A stretch of DNA of 64,000 nucleotides, taken from assembly GCA_903813345.2 (NCBI GenBank), contig CAIIXF020000008.1, positions 33,318,867-33,382,866 on the forward strand. The letters are read 5' to 3'. Below are positions 38,975-51,203 of the stretch, piece after piece (position 1 is the stretch's first letter; every line of letters begins with the position of its first letter). The DNA comes from Owenia fusiformis (Eukaryota; Annelida; Polychaeta; Sabellida; Oweniidae). A model generated the notes under the pieces. The model made no database searches. It was not told the DNA's origin and worked only from the letters and a program-made list of their open reading frames with translations. A program made the position numbers and the translations under genes.

Positions 38975-40045
38975 TGAATTCAATTCAATTTATACAAGTT
39001 CATCTTTTGAAACTATCAAATGTGGTCTTCCACAGGGATCTGTTTTAGGGCCCCTATTTTTTATCCTTTATATTAACGATATCTACCTGGCCTCCTCTCC
39101 AGCACTTCTCTTTGTTCTGTTTGCTGACGATACAAATATTTTAATCAGTGGAAAAACCTTAATGCAATTAAAGATACTTTAAATACTTAACTTAATCGAA
39201 TTAGAGATTGGTTTGTAGCCAATAAACTGTCTCTTAAAATAAATAAAACATACATACATAAACAATACATATCATTTTCTTCATTTTCTTCTTTCTAAGC
39301 AAAAAAGATAAATACCACGAATTTAGATATATTTATTGATGGTAAAAAGATTGAAAGAGTAACACATACTAATTTTCTTGGATTGATCATTGACCAACAC
39401 CTCACATGGAATGACCATATTAGTAAAGTCAAAATATAAATATCGAGAATAGTTGGGGCATTTTGTACAAGATTAATCATTTACGAGATAGGAAAACCTA
39501 GACTATCATTCTCTAATTCATTCCTATTTCACATACAGTAATATCATTTGGGTAAACGCCAATATCACCTCAATTAATTCACTTCATTTAATACAAAATA
39601 AATTTGCTAGATTAGTTACTCAAAGCGGATATAGACATCATGATATATTTAAGGTCAATGTGACTGAATTTTTCTTTAAGTGGCAAAATAATGAAAACAA
39701 CATCCATGCTATATTTCCCAACTTATTTTCAAGGCATATTGAACTACATAAGTATGATACAAGAGGTAAATATAACTATGCCTTGCCCCCAATTTAAAAC
39801 AGAATCCTTTGGAAGAAAGATGCTTTCATTTTCCGGACCATTTATTTGGAATGGAATATCGTATGGTTGCAATTTGTCTGTGTTTCGTCTAATGTGTTAA
39901 AGAGGTCTCTTGGGATCCTGATGTATATGAATGATATGAACAATTGCCTATTTGATAAGTTCAGAGATGGTTAAAGTGCTAATGTATTTGCATCCAACCA
40001 TACAAATGTTCATTTTTTGCTTGCCACATCTAATAGAGACCCGCT
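38975..40045 (+). pseudogene. Degraded LINE (non-LTR retrotransposon) reverse transcriptase
   Basis: Reading across several frames, the + strand encodes KCGLPQGSVLGPLFFILYIN (39020-39080), then DIY, then FADDTNIL with the catalytic Asp pair (39120-39145), then RIRDWFVANKLSLKINKT and, after more breaks, THTNFLGLIIDQHLTWNDHI (39363-39420), NKFARLVTQSGYRHHDIF and a C-terminal HKYDTRGKY (about 39745-39770). This order (domain B LPQGS, domain C FADD, thumb and the C-terminal motif) is that of Jockey/CR1-type LINEs. Internal stops and frameshifts near 39165 and 39440, plus loss of the endonuclease and N-terminal RT, show it is dead and 5'-truncated. It lies in globin intron 1 in the same orientation as the gene. 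Confidence 0.88.
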
Positions 40046-40955
40046 GAATAAGTAATACAAACATACTTTATGAGGAGTTGATTAATGGACGCTGCAAACT
40101 GCAGGCCCTATGCCAGAAATAAATATCAATCAAGTCAAAAGAATCAAAACTGTGTTTGATTATAACAATAAGAATCTGATAAACTGAGCGATATGTTATG
40201 TCAAGTAATAAAAGAAGACAAAAAAAGAGAATACACATTTTTGCTAATTCAAATTTTTGCCAATAAAATAATGCAACAATCATTAATAAAACATACTTTA
40301 AGATACATACATACTTATTAGTCGATTCTGATGGCCATGTTAGATGTAGGACCTTTTACATGATTTGTTTGGAAAATGGGTTAAGCTGAGCATTGACAGT
40401 TTTGATGTGGGATTTTCCCATCTTGGATTGACGTTTTCACACCTTGGAATCGTAGGCTGAATCTCTGTCAAAAATTCTGTTATTTTATCATCGAGTGTTC
40501 TGACAAATGAGATATCACCTTATTCAGCCCACATTATGCTAACTTAAGGCTGCGTCTTTGAACTGCCCGCGGTGCAAGTCAATTACATAATGTTTAACCT
40601 AGGTATCACGAAAAACAACAACAAGCCCCTGTAAGGAGTCTGAATAAAATAGAACGAATAAGATTCTAGATAATACAAACAAATCATCTAATTGGTGCAC
40701 CTTAAATTTCGTGCGCCAATCAGAAGATGTGTATGTTCTCCGGATAAAAAGGTACATTACTATCCATCGGATTGAAAATCAAAATGGTAAGCGAGTATGG
40801 GAGTTTCCAATTGTATATTATTGTCTAGTTGACGTGTATGATACAGCTGTTAGTTAATCGGTTAACGAGGCTTAATGGATTCAGTATTTATTGATGCTTT
40901 TTAAATATTTGTTTTCATATACTACACTATCCGTTCTTTCATAATTATGCGAATA

Positions 40956-41235
40956 CGAGGCCCGATCAGAAAGTAAGTAACCAACTCCCGATCCTCTTAT
41001 TTCTTCATACTTCATTCAATCACATTGAAATTTTCACAGATGATGTAGAAAATATTAAACTATTCAATAAGACCAAGGACAATGGGTTAGCGTCAATTTC
41101 ATTGTTATTGTTGTTGCTATGGTGACAATTGTTTCGGGTAGGCGGGGCACCCTGTTTTAAGTGGCGTTTGAAGATAATTTGTAGAGTTTTTCTACATGTT
41201 GTTATACCTCCAAATTACTTTCTGATCGGGCCTCG
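40956..41235. mobile_element. 280-bp mariner-type MITE
   Basis: Terminal inverted repeats CGAGGCCCGATCAGAAAGTA and TACTTTCTGATCGGGCCTCG (the right end has one extra T within the match) are flanked on both sides by TA (40954-40955 and 41236-41237), the duplication left by Tc1/mariner transposases. There is no coding frame. Near-identical ends suggest recent activity of a helper element elsewhere. Confidence 0.88.
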
Positions 41236-41739
41236 TATATGATATTTCTTGTATCAACATATAAAGGATGCAGCTATTATCATGACAAACGGCATTGATT
41301 TAAATAACTGTTGCTTAGGATCCTGGAGTTGGTCGTGAACAAATGATTTTACTGATAAGACTGTTAACCCGGCTTCTCTTAATGTTTTCTTACGAAATGA
41401 ATCCTTTATTATGTAATGCATACTTGGATAGAACTGATGTTGAAACATGTCCAGTGTACTTGATCTTCTGAACTACAAATACCAAAACATGAATTATGTT
41501 TGTTATTTCAGCATAGCTTGTGTCGCCTAGTTTAATAAATGTTTTCACTGAATTGAGATGAAGTCGATGTGAAGTATGCTCAAGTGTTTCTTTCAGATGA
41601 ACCGTTGGAAAAAATGATTTTAAAAGTCCATCTATTTCACAAAAACCTTGATACTCAACAAATTATTGTTTTTCGATAGACAAAAAATCCCCAGCTGATT
41701 GACTCTCTAAAATAAAGTTATCCACGGGAAGGGGCTTGA

Positions 41740-42260
41740 GTCACTTTATTTTGAGTTCGACCAATCGGCGATGGCCGCTTCATTTAAACAAAAAGTTTGC
41801 GAGATTCTTCTAGAAAAGACCTTGAAAAGCGTCGTGAATTAAGACCGTTGCTCGGTTACATCCGGGCAACTCGCGAGACTTCGCCTCCAAACCCAATAAG
41901 AAGTTTCAATTTCGAGCAGGGGGGGGGGAGATTTCCCAAAGATGACCTATCATATTGGCACGTTCGAAAACAACTTTTTTAAACAGGCCTCAATTTGCCT
42001 TTGAAATGGATCTCCAAATGTTCACTGTAGTTTTATGAGTATTTTCTACAAGTATGGATCGAATAACTTCAATAGTATTAGTATTAGTAGGTTTGAAATT
42101 ATGACGTTGAACTGATGTTAACGCCATTCACGATTTCAAATTTAACGTTGCGCATGCGCAGCACTGAAAGGAGGGCACGTGCTCATGATTGTTCACGTGA
42201 TCACATCCTGCAATTTGATTGGAGATGCTGCGGGAGATGACGTAATGGGGAATCACCGAA
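41740..42260. promoter_or_regulatory. Promoter-like GC-rich island in intron 1
   Basis: Locally CpG-richer than its surroundings, with a cluster of classical proximal-promoter words: CCAAT (GACCAATCGGCG, 41759-41770), a perfect NRF1 palindrome TGCGCATGCGCA (42149-42160), two CACGTG E-boxes (about 42177 and 42195), ATTGG (inverted CCAAT, about 42219) and TGACGTAA (CRE-like, 42238-42245). No long open frame follows on either strand. It could be the start of a short-exon gene, an internal promoter of the globin or a relic. Confidence 0.3.
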
Positions 42261-43138
42261 TACGATAGAATATGAAAGAATTGTGGGAGCTACTCACTTC
42301 TTCTGAATTTTGAGTGACATTTAATGCAAATTCTCAAGTCTCAGAAGTAGTTTATATTTTTTTATTCTTCATAGTTCAAACTTATTATACATCATCACTT
42401 GATATTTGCAGCACTTGCTAGAACAGGTTATTTTGCAATATTATATTTCATAGAAATGTAATTACGGTTTCATGTGGTAGAATATATAATTTATGACTAT
42501 CTAGGAGGCAAATCAGATATGATAAATAAGCATCATCAATTTACGTTTTAATGACTTTCGTGCCCACATATTGAAGCTTCGCTTGAATAATTCTCGTCAC
42601 ATTTGCAAGTGGCCCTAAACCAGGTTAAAATATCATTCCCATGTGTCCAAATCCTTCAGTTTTACTACATCACAGCCAAATTGCGTAGATATAAGGTATT
42701 TCCAAGAAAAGTGTAGCATTCAAGTTTTATTGCTGAAATTCGATTGAAAGTAGAGAGAAAGTTTTTGCAATATCCGGATTATATGTTGTTATTTAGGTTA
42801 GTGGAGCTTTTCGCAGAATTCGCCATTTAGTGCAGAAACACCTAAAAAGTGCAACTGATTAGTCAGTTAATGTTTAACAAGAATGTAAAGGGGCATCATT
42901 TGAACACAGGCAACGTACCATGTCTATGCCTCGCAATATAATTTGACAAATGGATTCTTAATTGTTGGTATTTGTAGGCATAATGTCACAGAATGGTAAT
43001 TGGTGAATCTCATTCATATTCGTTTTAATGTTTTTTTGCCCTGGGTCGTATTTTGTGTCTTTATGGGTTTCTCATGCATTTGCTGATTTTTCGTGTTTGT
43101 CCCACTCTAGTAAATACAGTCTGATGAATATATAACGG

Positions 43139-43266
43139 TTATGTACTGGGAGGTTTTGGATACAGGGTTTATCCCAAGGGAAATATGTGTATCTCCCGAG
43201 GGACCGCAGGGACCGACGGAGATACACATATTTCCCGTAGGATAAACACTGTATCCAAAACCGACC
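43139..43266. repeat. Long hairpin with CCCGAGGGACC centre
   Basis: CGGTTATGTACTGGGAGGTT and following words (TTGGATACAG, TTTATCC, GGAAATATGTGTATCTCCC) are inverted at 43215-43266, around CCGAGGGACCGCAGGGACCG. It is inserted in the repeat array that resumes at 43710: the word CTCTAGTAAATACAGTCTGATG occurs just to its left at about 43106. Confidence 0.65.
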
Positions 43267-43279
43267 GTACATAACAGAT

Positions 43280-43708
43280 GTATTTCATACCTACTGAGGT
43301 TCTAGGTACATCATACCTTATAAAGATCCAAAATTCCAAAACATACTAAGGTACTAGGCGTTTTCTTGGTCTTAAAGTTTGCGAGATTTTCAAAAAAATA
43401 GAAAAAAAGAAATTTAAAAAAATTAAAGAAAATGTGAAAAATAATTTTAAAAAAAATTGAAAAAATGTGGAAAATTTTTAAAAATGTTTTTAAAAAGATT
43501 TAAAAAACAATTTGAAAAAAAAGATTTGGTAAACATTTTGGGAAAAAAATAATTGAAAAAATTGAAAAAGAATTGAAAAGAAAAAAATTTAAAAAAAATC
43601 TTCAGGAGCGGGACCGGGATGGATACAGCGTGTATCCATCCCAGTCCCTATCTAGATACACTATATATTCCCGCTCGTTATGTACCTAGAACCTCAGTAA
43701 GTATGAAA
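43280..43708. repeat. Inverted arms around an A-rich core
   Basis: ATTTCATACCTACTGAGGTT plus CTAGGTACAT (43280-43309) is inverted at 43679-43708. Between them lies a core of about 220 bases (43385-43600) made almost wholly of A with scattered T and TTG, then a second palindrome GGATGGATACAGCGTGTATCCATCC (about 43617-43641). Together with 43139-43266 this looks like one complex palindromic insertion. Confidence 0.6.
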
Positions 43709-43709
43709 T

Positions 43710-44640
43710 ACCCGAGTGTGTATTTAACAATCTCTATGTTTATAACAATCTGCCAGTTTCCATTTAGAAGGTTGATGTCTCACTCTAGTAGATACAGTCT
43801 GATGCGTGTTTCTGTTTACCTACCAATCTGCCAGTTCCCATTCAGAATGTTGGGATATTACTCTAATAGATACAGTCTGGTGTGTGTCTCTATAGCTATG
43901 TATCTTTCAATCTGCCAGTTTCCATTTAGAAGGTTGAAGTCTCACTCTCGTAGATACAGTCTGATGCGTGTTTCTGTTTACCTACCAATCTGCCAGTTCC
44001 CATTCAGAATGTTGGGATATTACTATAATAGATACAGTCTGGTGTGTGTCTCTATAGCTATGTATCTTTTAATCTGCCAGTTTCCATTTAGAAGGTTGAA
44101 GTATCACTCTCGTAGATACAGTCTGATGCGTGTTTCTGTTTACCTACCAATCTGCCAGTTTCCATTCAGAATGTTGGGGTATTACTCTAATAGATACAAT
44201 CTGGTGTGTGTCTCTATAGCTATGCATCTTTCAATCTGCCAGTTTCCATTTAGAAGGTTGAAGTCTCACTCTAGTAGATACAGTCTGATGCGTGTTTCTG
44301 TTTACCTACCAATCTGCCAGTTCCCATTCAGAATGTTGGGATATTACTATAATAGATACAGTCTGGTTTGTGTCTCTATAGCTATGTATCTTTCAATCTG
44401 CCAGTTTCCATTTAGAAGGTTGAAGTCTCACTCTCGTAGATACAGTCTGATGCGTGTTTCTGTTTACCTACCAATCTGCCAGTTCCCATTCAGAAGGTTG
44501 GGATAATACTCTAATCAATACAGTCTGGTGTGTGTCTCTATAGCTATGTATCTTTCAATCTGCCAGTTTCCATTTAGAAGGTTGAAGTCTCACTCTAGTA
44601 GATACAGTCTGATGCGTGTTTCTGTTTACCTACCAATCTC
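43710..44640. repeat. 162-bp dimeric tandem repeat
   Basis: The word GATGCGTGTTTCTGTTTACC recurs at 43801, 43963, 44125 and onward at exactly 162 bp. Each unit is two related halves of about 81 bp, one containing TTCAGAATGTTGGGATATTAC, the other TTTAGAAGGTTGAAGTCTC. Because 162 is a multiple of three and the + strand lacks stops in one frame, a 295-codon frame (43619-44506) runs through. Its 54-residue period follows the DNA repeat and I do not call it a gene. Confidence 0.93.
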
Positions 44641-45010
44641 CAAGTTTCCATTCAGAAGCTTGAGGTCTCACTTTAGAGGATTCAGTTTTCATTTAGAAGG
44701 TTGAGGTCTCACTCTAAAATATACAGTCTGGTGCATGTTTATGTTTACCAATCTCCCAGTTTCCATTTAGAAGCTTGAGGTCTCACTTTAGAGGATTCAG
44801 TTTTCATTTAGAAGGTTGAGGTCTCACTCTAAAATATACAGTCTGGTGCATGTTTATGTTTACCAATCTCCCAGTTTCCATTTAGAAGCTTGAGGTCTCA
44901 CTTTAGAGGATTCAGTTTTCATTTAGAAGGTTGAGGTCTCACTCTAATAGATACAGTCTGGTGCATGTTTATGTTTACCAATCTCCCAGTTTCCATTTAG
45001 AAGCTTGAGG
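44641..45010. repeat. About 118-bp tandem repeat, related to the 162-bp array
   Basis: Three units containing TTTCCATTTAGAAGCTTGAG, GTCTCACTTTAGAGGATTCA, GTTTTCATTTAGAAGGTTGA and GTCTGGTGCATGTTTATG. The words derive from the neighbouring array. Decayed copies continue to about 45140. Confidence 0.85.
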
Positions 45011-45655
45011 TCTCACTTTAAATGATTTAGAGTCTGATACTTGTTTTTTTGTCTTCCAATCTGCATAACCTGTTTCCATTTAGAATTAAGGTTGAAGTCC
45101 CACAAGAGCAGACTCAGTCCGGTTCATGTTTTTGTACTTTTCCCAACCTTAGATTATGGTATCATTTCAGAAGTCTCGCCTGAGTAGGTTCAATCTGCTA
45201 CATGCTTTATAGTCGTATTTTTATTTCTTTTACAAAGGGGAAATAAATTAGATTCATAATGGCAACGCCACTTCCTATTTTAAGGATTAGCGAGTGGCTG
45301 ATACGAATTATCTACTCCAATCTTTTGGATTAGAACTAAAGACTTTTTTCTATAAAATTAATATTGACTGGGTAGTACTTATCCTGATTGCAGTAGATAT
45401 CATACGTTCCCGATCCCTGCTTCACCAAAGTATAATCTGTTAATTAATCTATTCAATAAACTAATGTGCTCAGTTACTTTTCAAAGCATAATATATATAT
45501 ATAACATGCATATTACTTGTGTGAAGGATTCGCATAGTCACATGAAGTCCTGCACTTTTATATATACTATATCAACTTTGCCCTTTTCTTAACAGTTCAA
45601 CCCGTGCGTTTTTCATGATGTTGGTTATATCATGATGTATTCAATATGCTACATA

Positions 45656-46306
45656 CAGGGTGTCTCGAAAGTATGCCCCCCCTCCCCCCTAGGCAGACAT
45701 ATATCAGTGTCGTCATTGTATGTGTCATATATCATTTTAAAGCTTATCCAAAGTTACATTGATTCACCAAGTATCATGGTTCAACTCTCAAATGTGAAAA
45801 AATTACAGGCATTTCAAAATTTAGTGTTTGGTCAAAATTAAGTTCAATTTTACACCAAATCACTAGTCAATGTGTCCTCCCAGGCCATCTTTAAAGCAGC
45901 AATTCTTTTCGGGTCGGACGTATATTGAGTTGGAAAAAGAGAAGAGTGAGGGTAGAAACTCCAAGGAAACTCTTCTAAAGTGCCTTAACAGGTTTTAAGA
46001 GGGTTATGAAATTCCACACCCCTATTTGAAGGCCTTTTAAGGTCATATCTGAAAATAATTGCTGCTGTTAACATGGCCAAGGGGGACTCATTGACTACTG
46101 ACTAGTAATGTGGTGTAAAATTGAACTTTATTTTGACAAAACACTAACTTTTAAAATGACTGACACTTTTTTCCATTTGGGAGTTAAACCATGATACTTG
46201 GCAAATCAATGTAACTTTGGATGCGCTTTAAAATGATATATGACACATACAATGAGGACACTGGAATATGTCTGCCTAGGGTGCCCCATACTTTCGGGAC
46301 ACCCTG
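45656..46306. mobile_element. 651-bp mariner-type MITE with long arms
   Basis: The ends CAGGGTGTCTCGAAAGTAT and ATACTTTCGGGACACCCTG are flanked by TA on both sides (45654-45655, 46307-46308). The inverse match continues inward for roughly 200 bases (CTAGGCAGACATAT, TGTATGTGTCATATATCATT, GATTCACCAAGTATCATGGT, TTTTACACCA). The middle part has no transposase. It is probably mobilised by a Tc1/mariner-family enzyme. Confidence 0.9.
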
Positions 46307-47154
46307 TATATTACAGAATGTGTCGTGTCTGTTAAGCCGCACGTGTTTATGATGTATTCGTGATGCTCTCTTTCACGCCCATAACCAGCTTATGCCAAGG
46401 GGAGTCACTTCTCAAAAGTTTCCATGGGTAGGATGGTGAAAACTGCGAATTAATATATCATACACGAATATACCAGCATATTAATCGTGTAACCTGATGA
46501 TGACGACGACGACGGTGGTGATGACATTAAATAATCAATACAATTAATTAATTAAAAGTCAAGATCGCAAGTAAGATCAAGCGAAAATGGGTTTGGTAAA
46601 GTTATAATTCAAACTGAATGTTCCGTATAGTCTCCGCCATATTTTTTGCTGTTCTATTTTGTTGAACATATGACATAATCCCCTGCTAATATTGTAGCAT
46701 TATATCCATGCTTCTTTTGATGAATAATTTCCTTCTTGCATTGTTTATGGTAATCTACTTTTAGATCATTTAGTCGAAATTAAATTAAATTGTTCAGAAA
46801 AAGACGGATGGTTAATGGTTCTGTTATTTCATCAGCCAATCATTAGTAATACAATTGATGCTTGGAAATAATTAGTTTCTGGTTTAATTAGCTTTCTGGT
46901 CAAAAGTTTGTGGATGCAGAAGGAATAGATACAAGGCAGTAAAACCATTTCATCAAAGGTTCGATAAAGCTTGATTTAATTAAAGCATCCAGGTACGATA
47001 TCTCAGGGACGTGACATTGTATTTATTCATTCTCCTGTACGCAATCGGAAGTTGCTAAGTATACCTGCATATAGCAGTTCATGAAGGGAAGCTTCATGGG
47101 TTGAAATTGATGTTGATCAATATAGTTTACAGTTTGCAGGGAATAAATCCGTAC

Positions 47155-47236
47155 CATTGTATATCACACCCTGGTATGAGTATGGACAATTTTTTGAAGC
47201 TATGATGAAATGTGTGGACAAAGCCCAGCAAAATGA
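47155..47236 (+). pseudogene. Inverted copy of the candidate exon at 48840-48947
   Basis: This stretch of about 80 bases matches the reverse complement of 48853-48935 closely and encodes PWYEYGQFFEAMMKCVDKAQ on the + strand. The donor found in the other copy is lost (GATATCGTATTG follows), so it is probably a non-functional duplicate. The two copies lie in inverted orientation about 1.7 kb apart. Confidence 0.4.
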
Positions 47237-48839
47237 TATCGTATTGATACCTCGCTAATTAAAACAATATTCTTTGTATATTCCTAACGCACTAAGCAAG
47301 TAAATTCGCTATAACCACAACCAAATTAGAGTAAACTATTATTAAGAACAAAAAAAATGCGCATAAACCCATTAATTGGTTAGTTAGTTAGTTTTTTGAA
47401 AATTCAAATTGTTTTCACAGCTAGTACGATTGTCTCACATATTTTTTAGTTAAATATTCGTAAGATGTGTAACGCTTATCATCATACATCACTAACATTT
47501 GAAATTATAAGTTATATTCTTTCAAACATTTTTTAGTCCAACTAATGTAATTCTTTAACGCATTTATTCGTGTGGACAATGTAGTGATGCAATATTACAT
47601 TGGTCTTGTTAATACTAGTATGCAAGAATGTATGAATAGCAATGATTTTAAACATTTTCAACCCATGTTTGCTGTCCACAGGGCTATCAATTGAATTGTC
47701 GGTTAAAGATGTAATAAAATGGCAATCATAATATGTTCTTAGCTTGTATTTAGCAAATTCTCAACCAGATTTTGAATTTTTTACTACAAAGCTAGATAAT
47801 TTACCACAAAACTATTTCGAAGAGGAACTGTTTATCTGAAATGTTGTTATTTTGTGTAGTTTTTTTAAGTCTTGTCACCATGGCAATTTTGACGGGGTTA
47901 TTTTTAGCCAAATCTGAATATTGTTGTCGAAAACTACTTGAAAAGTTAAATTGACCAAGGATACATGTCCAATGTAGTATTCAACCGTTGAATATATTCA
48001 CGATAATCAACCTACCGCTAATCTTATCTCATTATTTTCCATGAAAGAAAACTCATTAATTCTAAGGACATTGTTGAAGCCACGTCGGTATTTGTGCATG
48101 ATTACCTCCTTTGTATTTTGGGTGACAAATATCAGATGTTTTTGACATGACATCCATGGTGATTTAATTTTAAAGATAATAATTTCGGGTTATATTCCCT
48201 CGATAAACTAATATAATACACAGTCATGTACATGTTATTTCGGAGATTTCAGAGGATAAAGTTCACACAGATATCACACAGATATCATGTATTTCCATAC
48301 AGCATGTCTAAAAACTTATATATAAAAGTAAAAAGAATTTTAAAAGTATGTGAAATATTATCTGTGCGTCCTCATCCCTAAATATGAACATATTGAATCC
48401 TAATTGTGTGTCAAAATACCACCACTCGATGTGAGGACCTTTCGTAGAATTACTGCTGCTGAGATGTATGATTTATATATGGATGCACTCGCACATGTTT
48501 ACATCACAACATTGTCCATACACGACAAATCACTCATAAATTCCAACAGTTACATATATTTGGGAAATAAAAGCGATGGGTTATTACAGGTACCGTCGTG
48601 GGACGTTCCTAGGAGTTCTTTACTTGTCTAAAACACTAGGAAAGAAGGAGAATTAAAAAAATACCGAAAACTTTCTCAATTTTTTGGTAAAGTCGCATTT
48701 AACTTTCAATTTCATAATAATAACAATATAAGTTTACTATGTTTAGGGTTTCATTGAAGCTATAGGTGTTCATTGACACACCATCTAAACATTTGACTAA
48801 GTATCGGCATTACAAAGTGTTCAAATTATATAAACATAC

Positions 48840-48947
48840 CTTCCCTCCAAGACCTCCATTTTGCTGGGCTTCGTCCACACATTTCATCATAGCTTCAAAA
48901 AACTGTTCACACTCATACCAGGGGAGATCAAGATGCTGGTATTCTAT
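48840..48947 (-). CDS. Candidate exon of unidentified gene nested in globin intron 1
   Basis: A minus-strand segment of 108 nt (36 codons) bounded by a CAG acceptor and a GTATGT donor, open in phase 0-0, encoding YQHLDLPWYECEQFFEAM, then MKCVDEAQQNGGLGGK. The composition (Trp, Cys, aromatic, acidic) is protein-like. A partial copy lies at 47155-47236 on the other strand with the encoded peptide largely kept. It can follow the upstream minus-strand exon at 51204-51298 in frame. I do not recognise the family. The pyrimidine tract before the acceptor is weak. A multicopy transposon-encoded peptide is the main alternative. Confidence 0.35.
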
Positions 48948-49309
48948 CTGACTGTTGTTCCTTTTGCTTGATTAGATCTAGACTTAAAGCCATTTGCAAT
49001 TGCAATGAATGGTTGCTAACCATAATTTCTGGCTAGCTTCTTATACGCATTTTGGTCTCTCTCAATTCAGCATCGATAAGTCATTACGATTCCGCAACGT
49101 CTGAATCCGGATTAGTGGTTTCTTTTTGTATACTTTTGTTTTGTTTGTTGGTCTGTTTTGTCAGGCAAGACGTAATTGAATCAAATCGGTCTTTTTAAAT
49201 GAAAAGTGATTTCTCCAGTTTTCTTTTTCATTCATCAAAATGAAATCAACCACTGGTGAATTTTTTAGGCTCAGATGAAAATTCATAAATATCAGAACTA
49301 GAAAATCAA

Positions 49310-50310
49310 CGTCCACTTATAACAATAACACCAACACATAACGCCCAGACATAACAATAACATTTCATACATACCAATAACACCAAGTAACATAACACCA
49401 ATACATAACAATAACACCCAGTAACATAACACCAATACATAACAATAACACCCAGTAACATAACACCAATACATAACAATAACACGAAGTAACATAACAC
49501 CAATACATAACAATAACACCCAGTAACATAACACCAATACATACCAATAACACCAAGTAACATAACACCAATACATAACAATAACACCCAGTAACATAAC
49601 ACCAATACATAACAATAACACCCAGTAACATAACACCAATACATAACAATAACACGAAGTAACATAACACCAATACATAACAATAACACCCAGTAACATA
49701 ACACCAATACATACCAATAACACCAAGTAACATAACACCAATACATAACAATAACACCCAGTAACATAACACCAATACATAACAATAACACCAAGTAACA
49801 TAACACCAATATATAACAATAACACCAAGTAACATAACACCAATATATAACTATAACACCTAGTAACATTACACCAATACATAACAATAACACCCAGTAA
49901 CATAACACTAATACATAACAATAACACCAAGTAACATAACACCAATACATAACTATAACACCAAGTAACATAACACCAATATATAACAATAACACCAAGT
50001 AACATAACACCAATACATAACAATAACACCCAGTAACATAACACCAATATATAACAATAACACCAAGTAACATAACACCAATATATAACTATAACACCTA
50101 GTAACATTACACCAATATATAACTATAACACCTAGTAACATTACACCCACACATAACAATTGATAACTACCAGTAACATAACACCAATATATAACAATAA
50201 CACCAAGTAACATAACACCATTTTAACTATAACACCTAGTAACATTACACCCACACATAACAATTGATAACTACCAGTAACATAACACCCATGTATAATA
50301 AAACACATGG
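49310..50310. repeat. 34-bp satellite, about 29 copies
   Basis: Units of AACAATAACACCCAGTAACA TAACACCAATACAT with variants (CCAAGT, CGAAGT, ATATAT, CTATAACACCTAG). The minus strand of this unit has no stop in any frame, so overlapping frames of 86-269 codons run through it. Their Cys/Tyr/Leu/Val-only composition follows from the repeat and they are not genes. Higher-order blocks, such as a repeated CCCACACATAACAATTGATA at 50143 and 50250, are visible at the right end. Confidence 0.95.
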
Positions 50311-50789
50311 CATGTCAAAAGGTTCAATGAGCTGTATCCCTTGATTGACAATGTACAATGCTTTGTATCACTCAGCTGTGAAATTCCTTGTCAATGATAA
50401 TAATACATGATCCAATGTTCCAGTCATTCACAGACGTTAATCATTGTTAATAGTCAAGGAACTCAACACAGCATGACAAGTGAGCCTTTGGATAAAGTCA
50501 GGAGGGACATATTTCAGTGAGAAAAATCATTATCGGTTTAACAGACAAGTAATATGGTACTACTTTACGCAAGATGAATTTTATTGAGAGGAAAATACGT
50601 TTATGTTCCATAAGCATGTTAAACTGTCATAAGTTGTATAAGAGGCTATAATACGTTATGACAGAGCGTTAAAAAATAATTAACAAATCATAGTACATTT
50701 CTCACTGGTCTTCACCTAGTTACCCTGACGATACGTCAGTGTATCATGGCGGAACAAATTCCGGGATTTGAATTCGGTAAGATATTTTT

Positions 50790-51000
50790 ATCCCACCGAA
50801 CGAAGTTCGAGGGGGATATAAAAAGCCGTCCGTTCGTCCGGCCGTCCGTCCATTCGTTTGTCCGGGCAATAACTTAAATACCGGTTGACGGATTTCATTC
50901 AAATTTTATAGGCTTAATGCCTAATATAATGGATGTAGGACCTCTGCTCGAGAAATTCAAAATGGCCGCCATTTTTCGTAAAAAACGTAATCAATTTGAA
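50790..51000. repeat. Interspersed repeat, CCGTCCGTTCGTCCGG type
   Basis: It begins with the small palindrome TATCCCACCGAACGAAGTTC then GAGGGGGATA, followed by CGTCCGTTCGTCCGGCCGTC and later AAATGGCCGCCATTTTT. The plan (hairpin, GTCCGTCC run, CAAATTTTA, GCCATTTT) is that of the repeat at 24066-25060, so they are probably one superfamily. This style is common in mollusc genomes from general familiarity. Confidence 0.55.
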
Positions 51001-51203
51001 CATGTAATATGTGTAATGTTTCAAAACTAAGAGCAATCAATGTACGATAGACATCACACTTAGATTGTAGTAACCCTCCGATCTGGTTACTTCAGGACAC
51101 AAATTGATTACAACTAAATCAGAGTATTAATAAATAGCATCGATATGTGCGCCGTATCAAATACTCTTTGAGCCTCCATCAAATAATAAAATACACAACT
51201 TAC

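Noticed and set aside
43619-44506. 295-codon frame on the + strand
   Set aside because: It follows a 162-bp tandem repeat whose length is a multiple of three. It starts inside a palindrome and has no recognisable domain.
49298-50213. Overlapping minus-strand frames of 86 to 269 codons
   Set aside because: They are by-products of a 34-bp satellite whose minus strand has no stop in any frame. Composition is limited to the repeat and there is no start context or splice structure.
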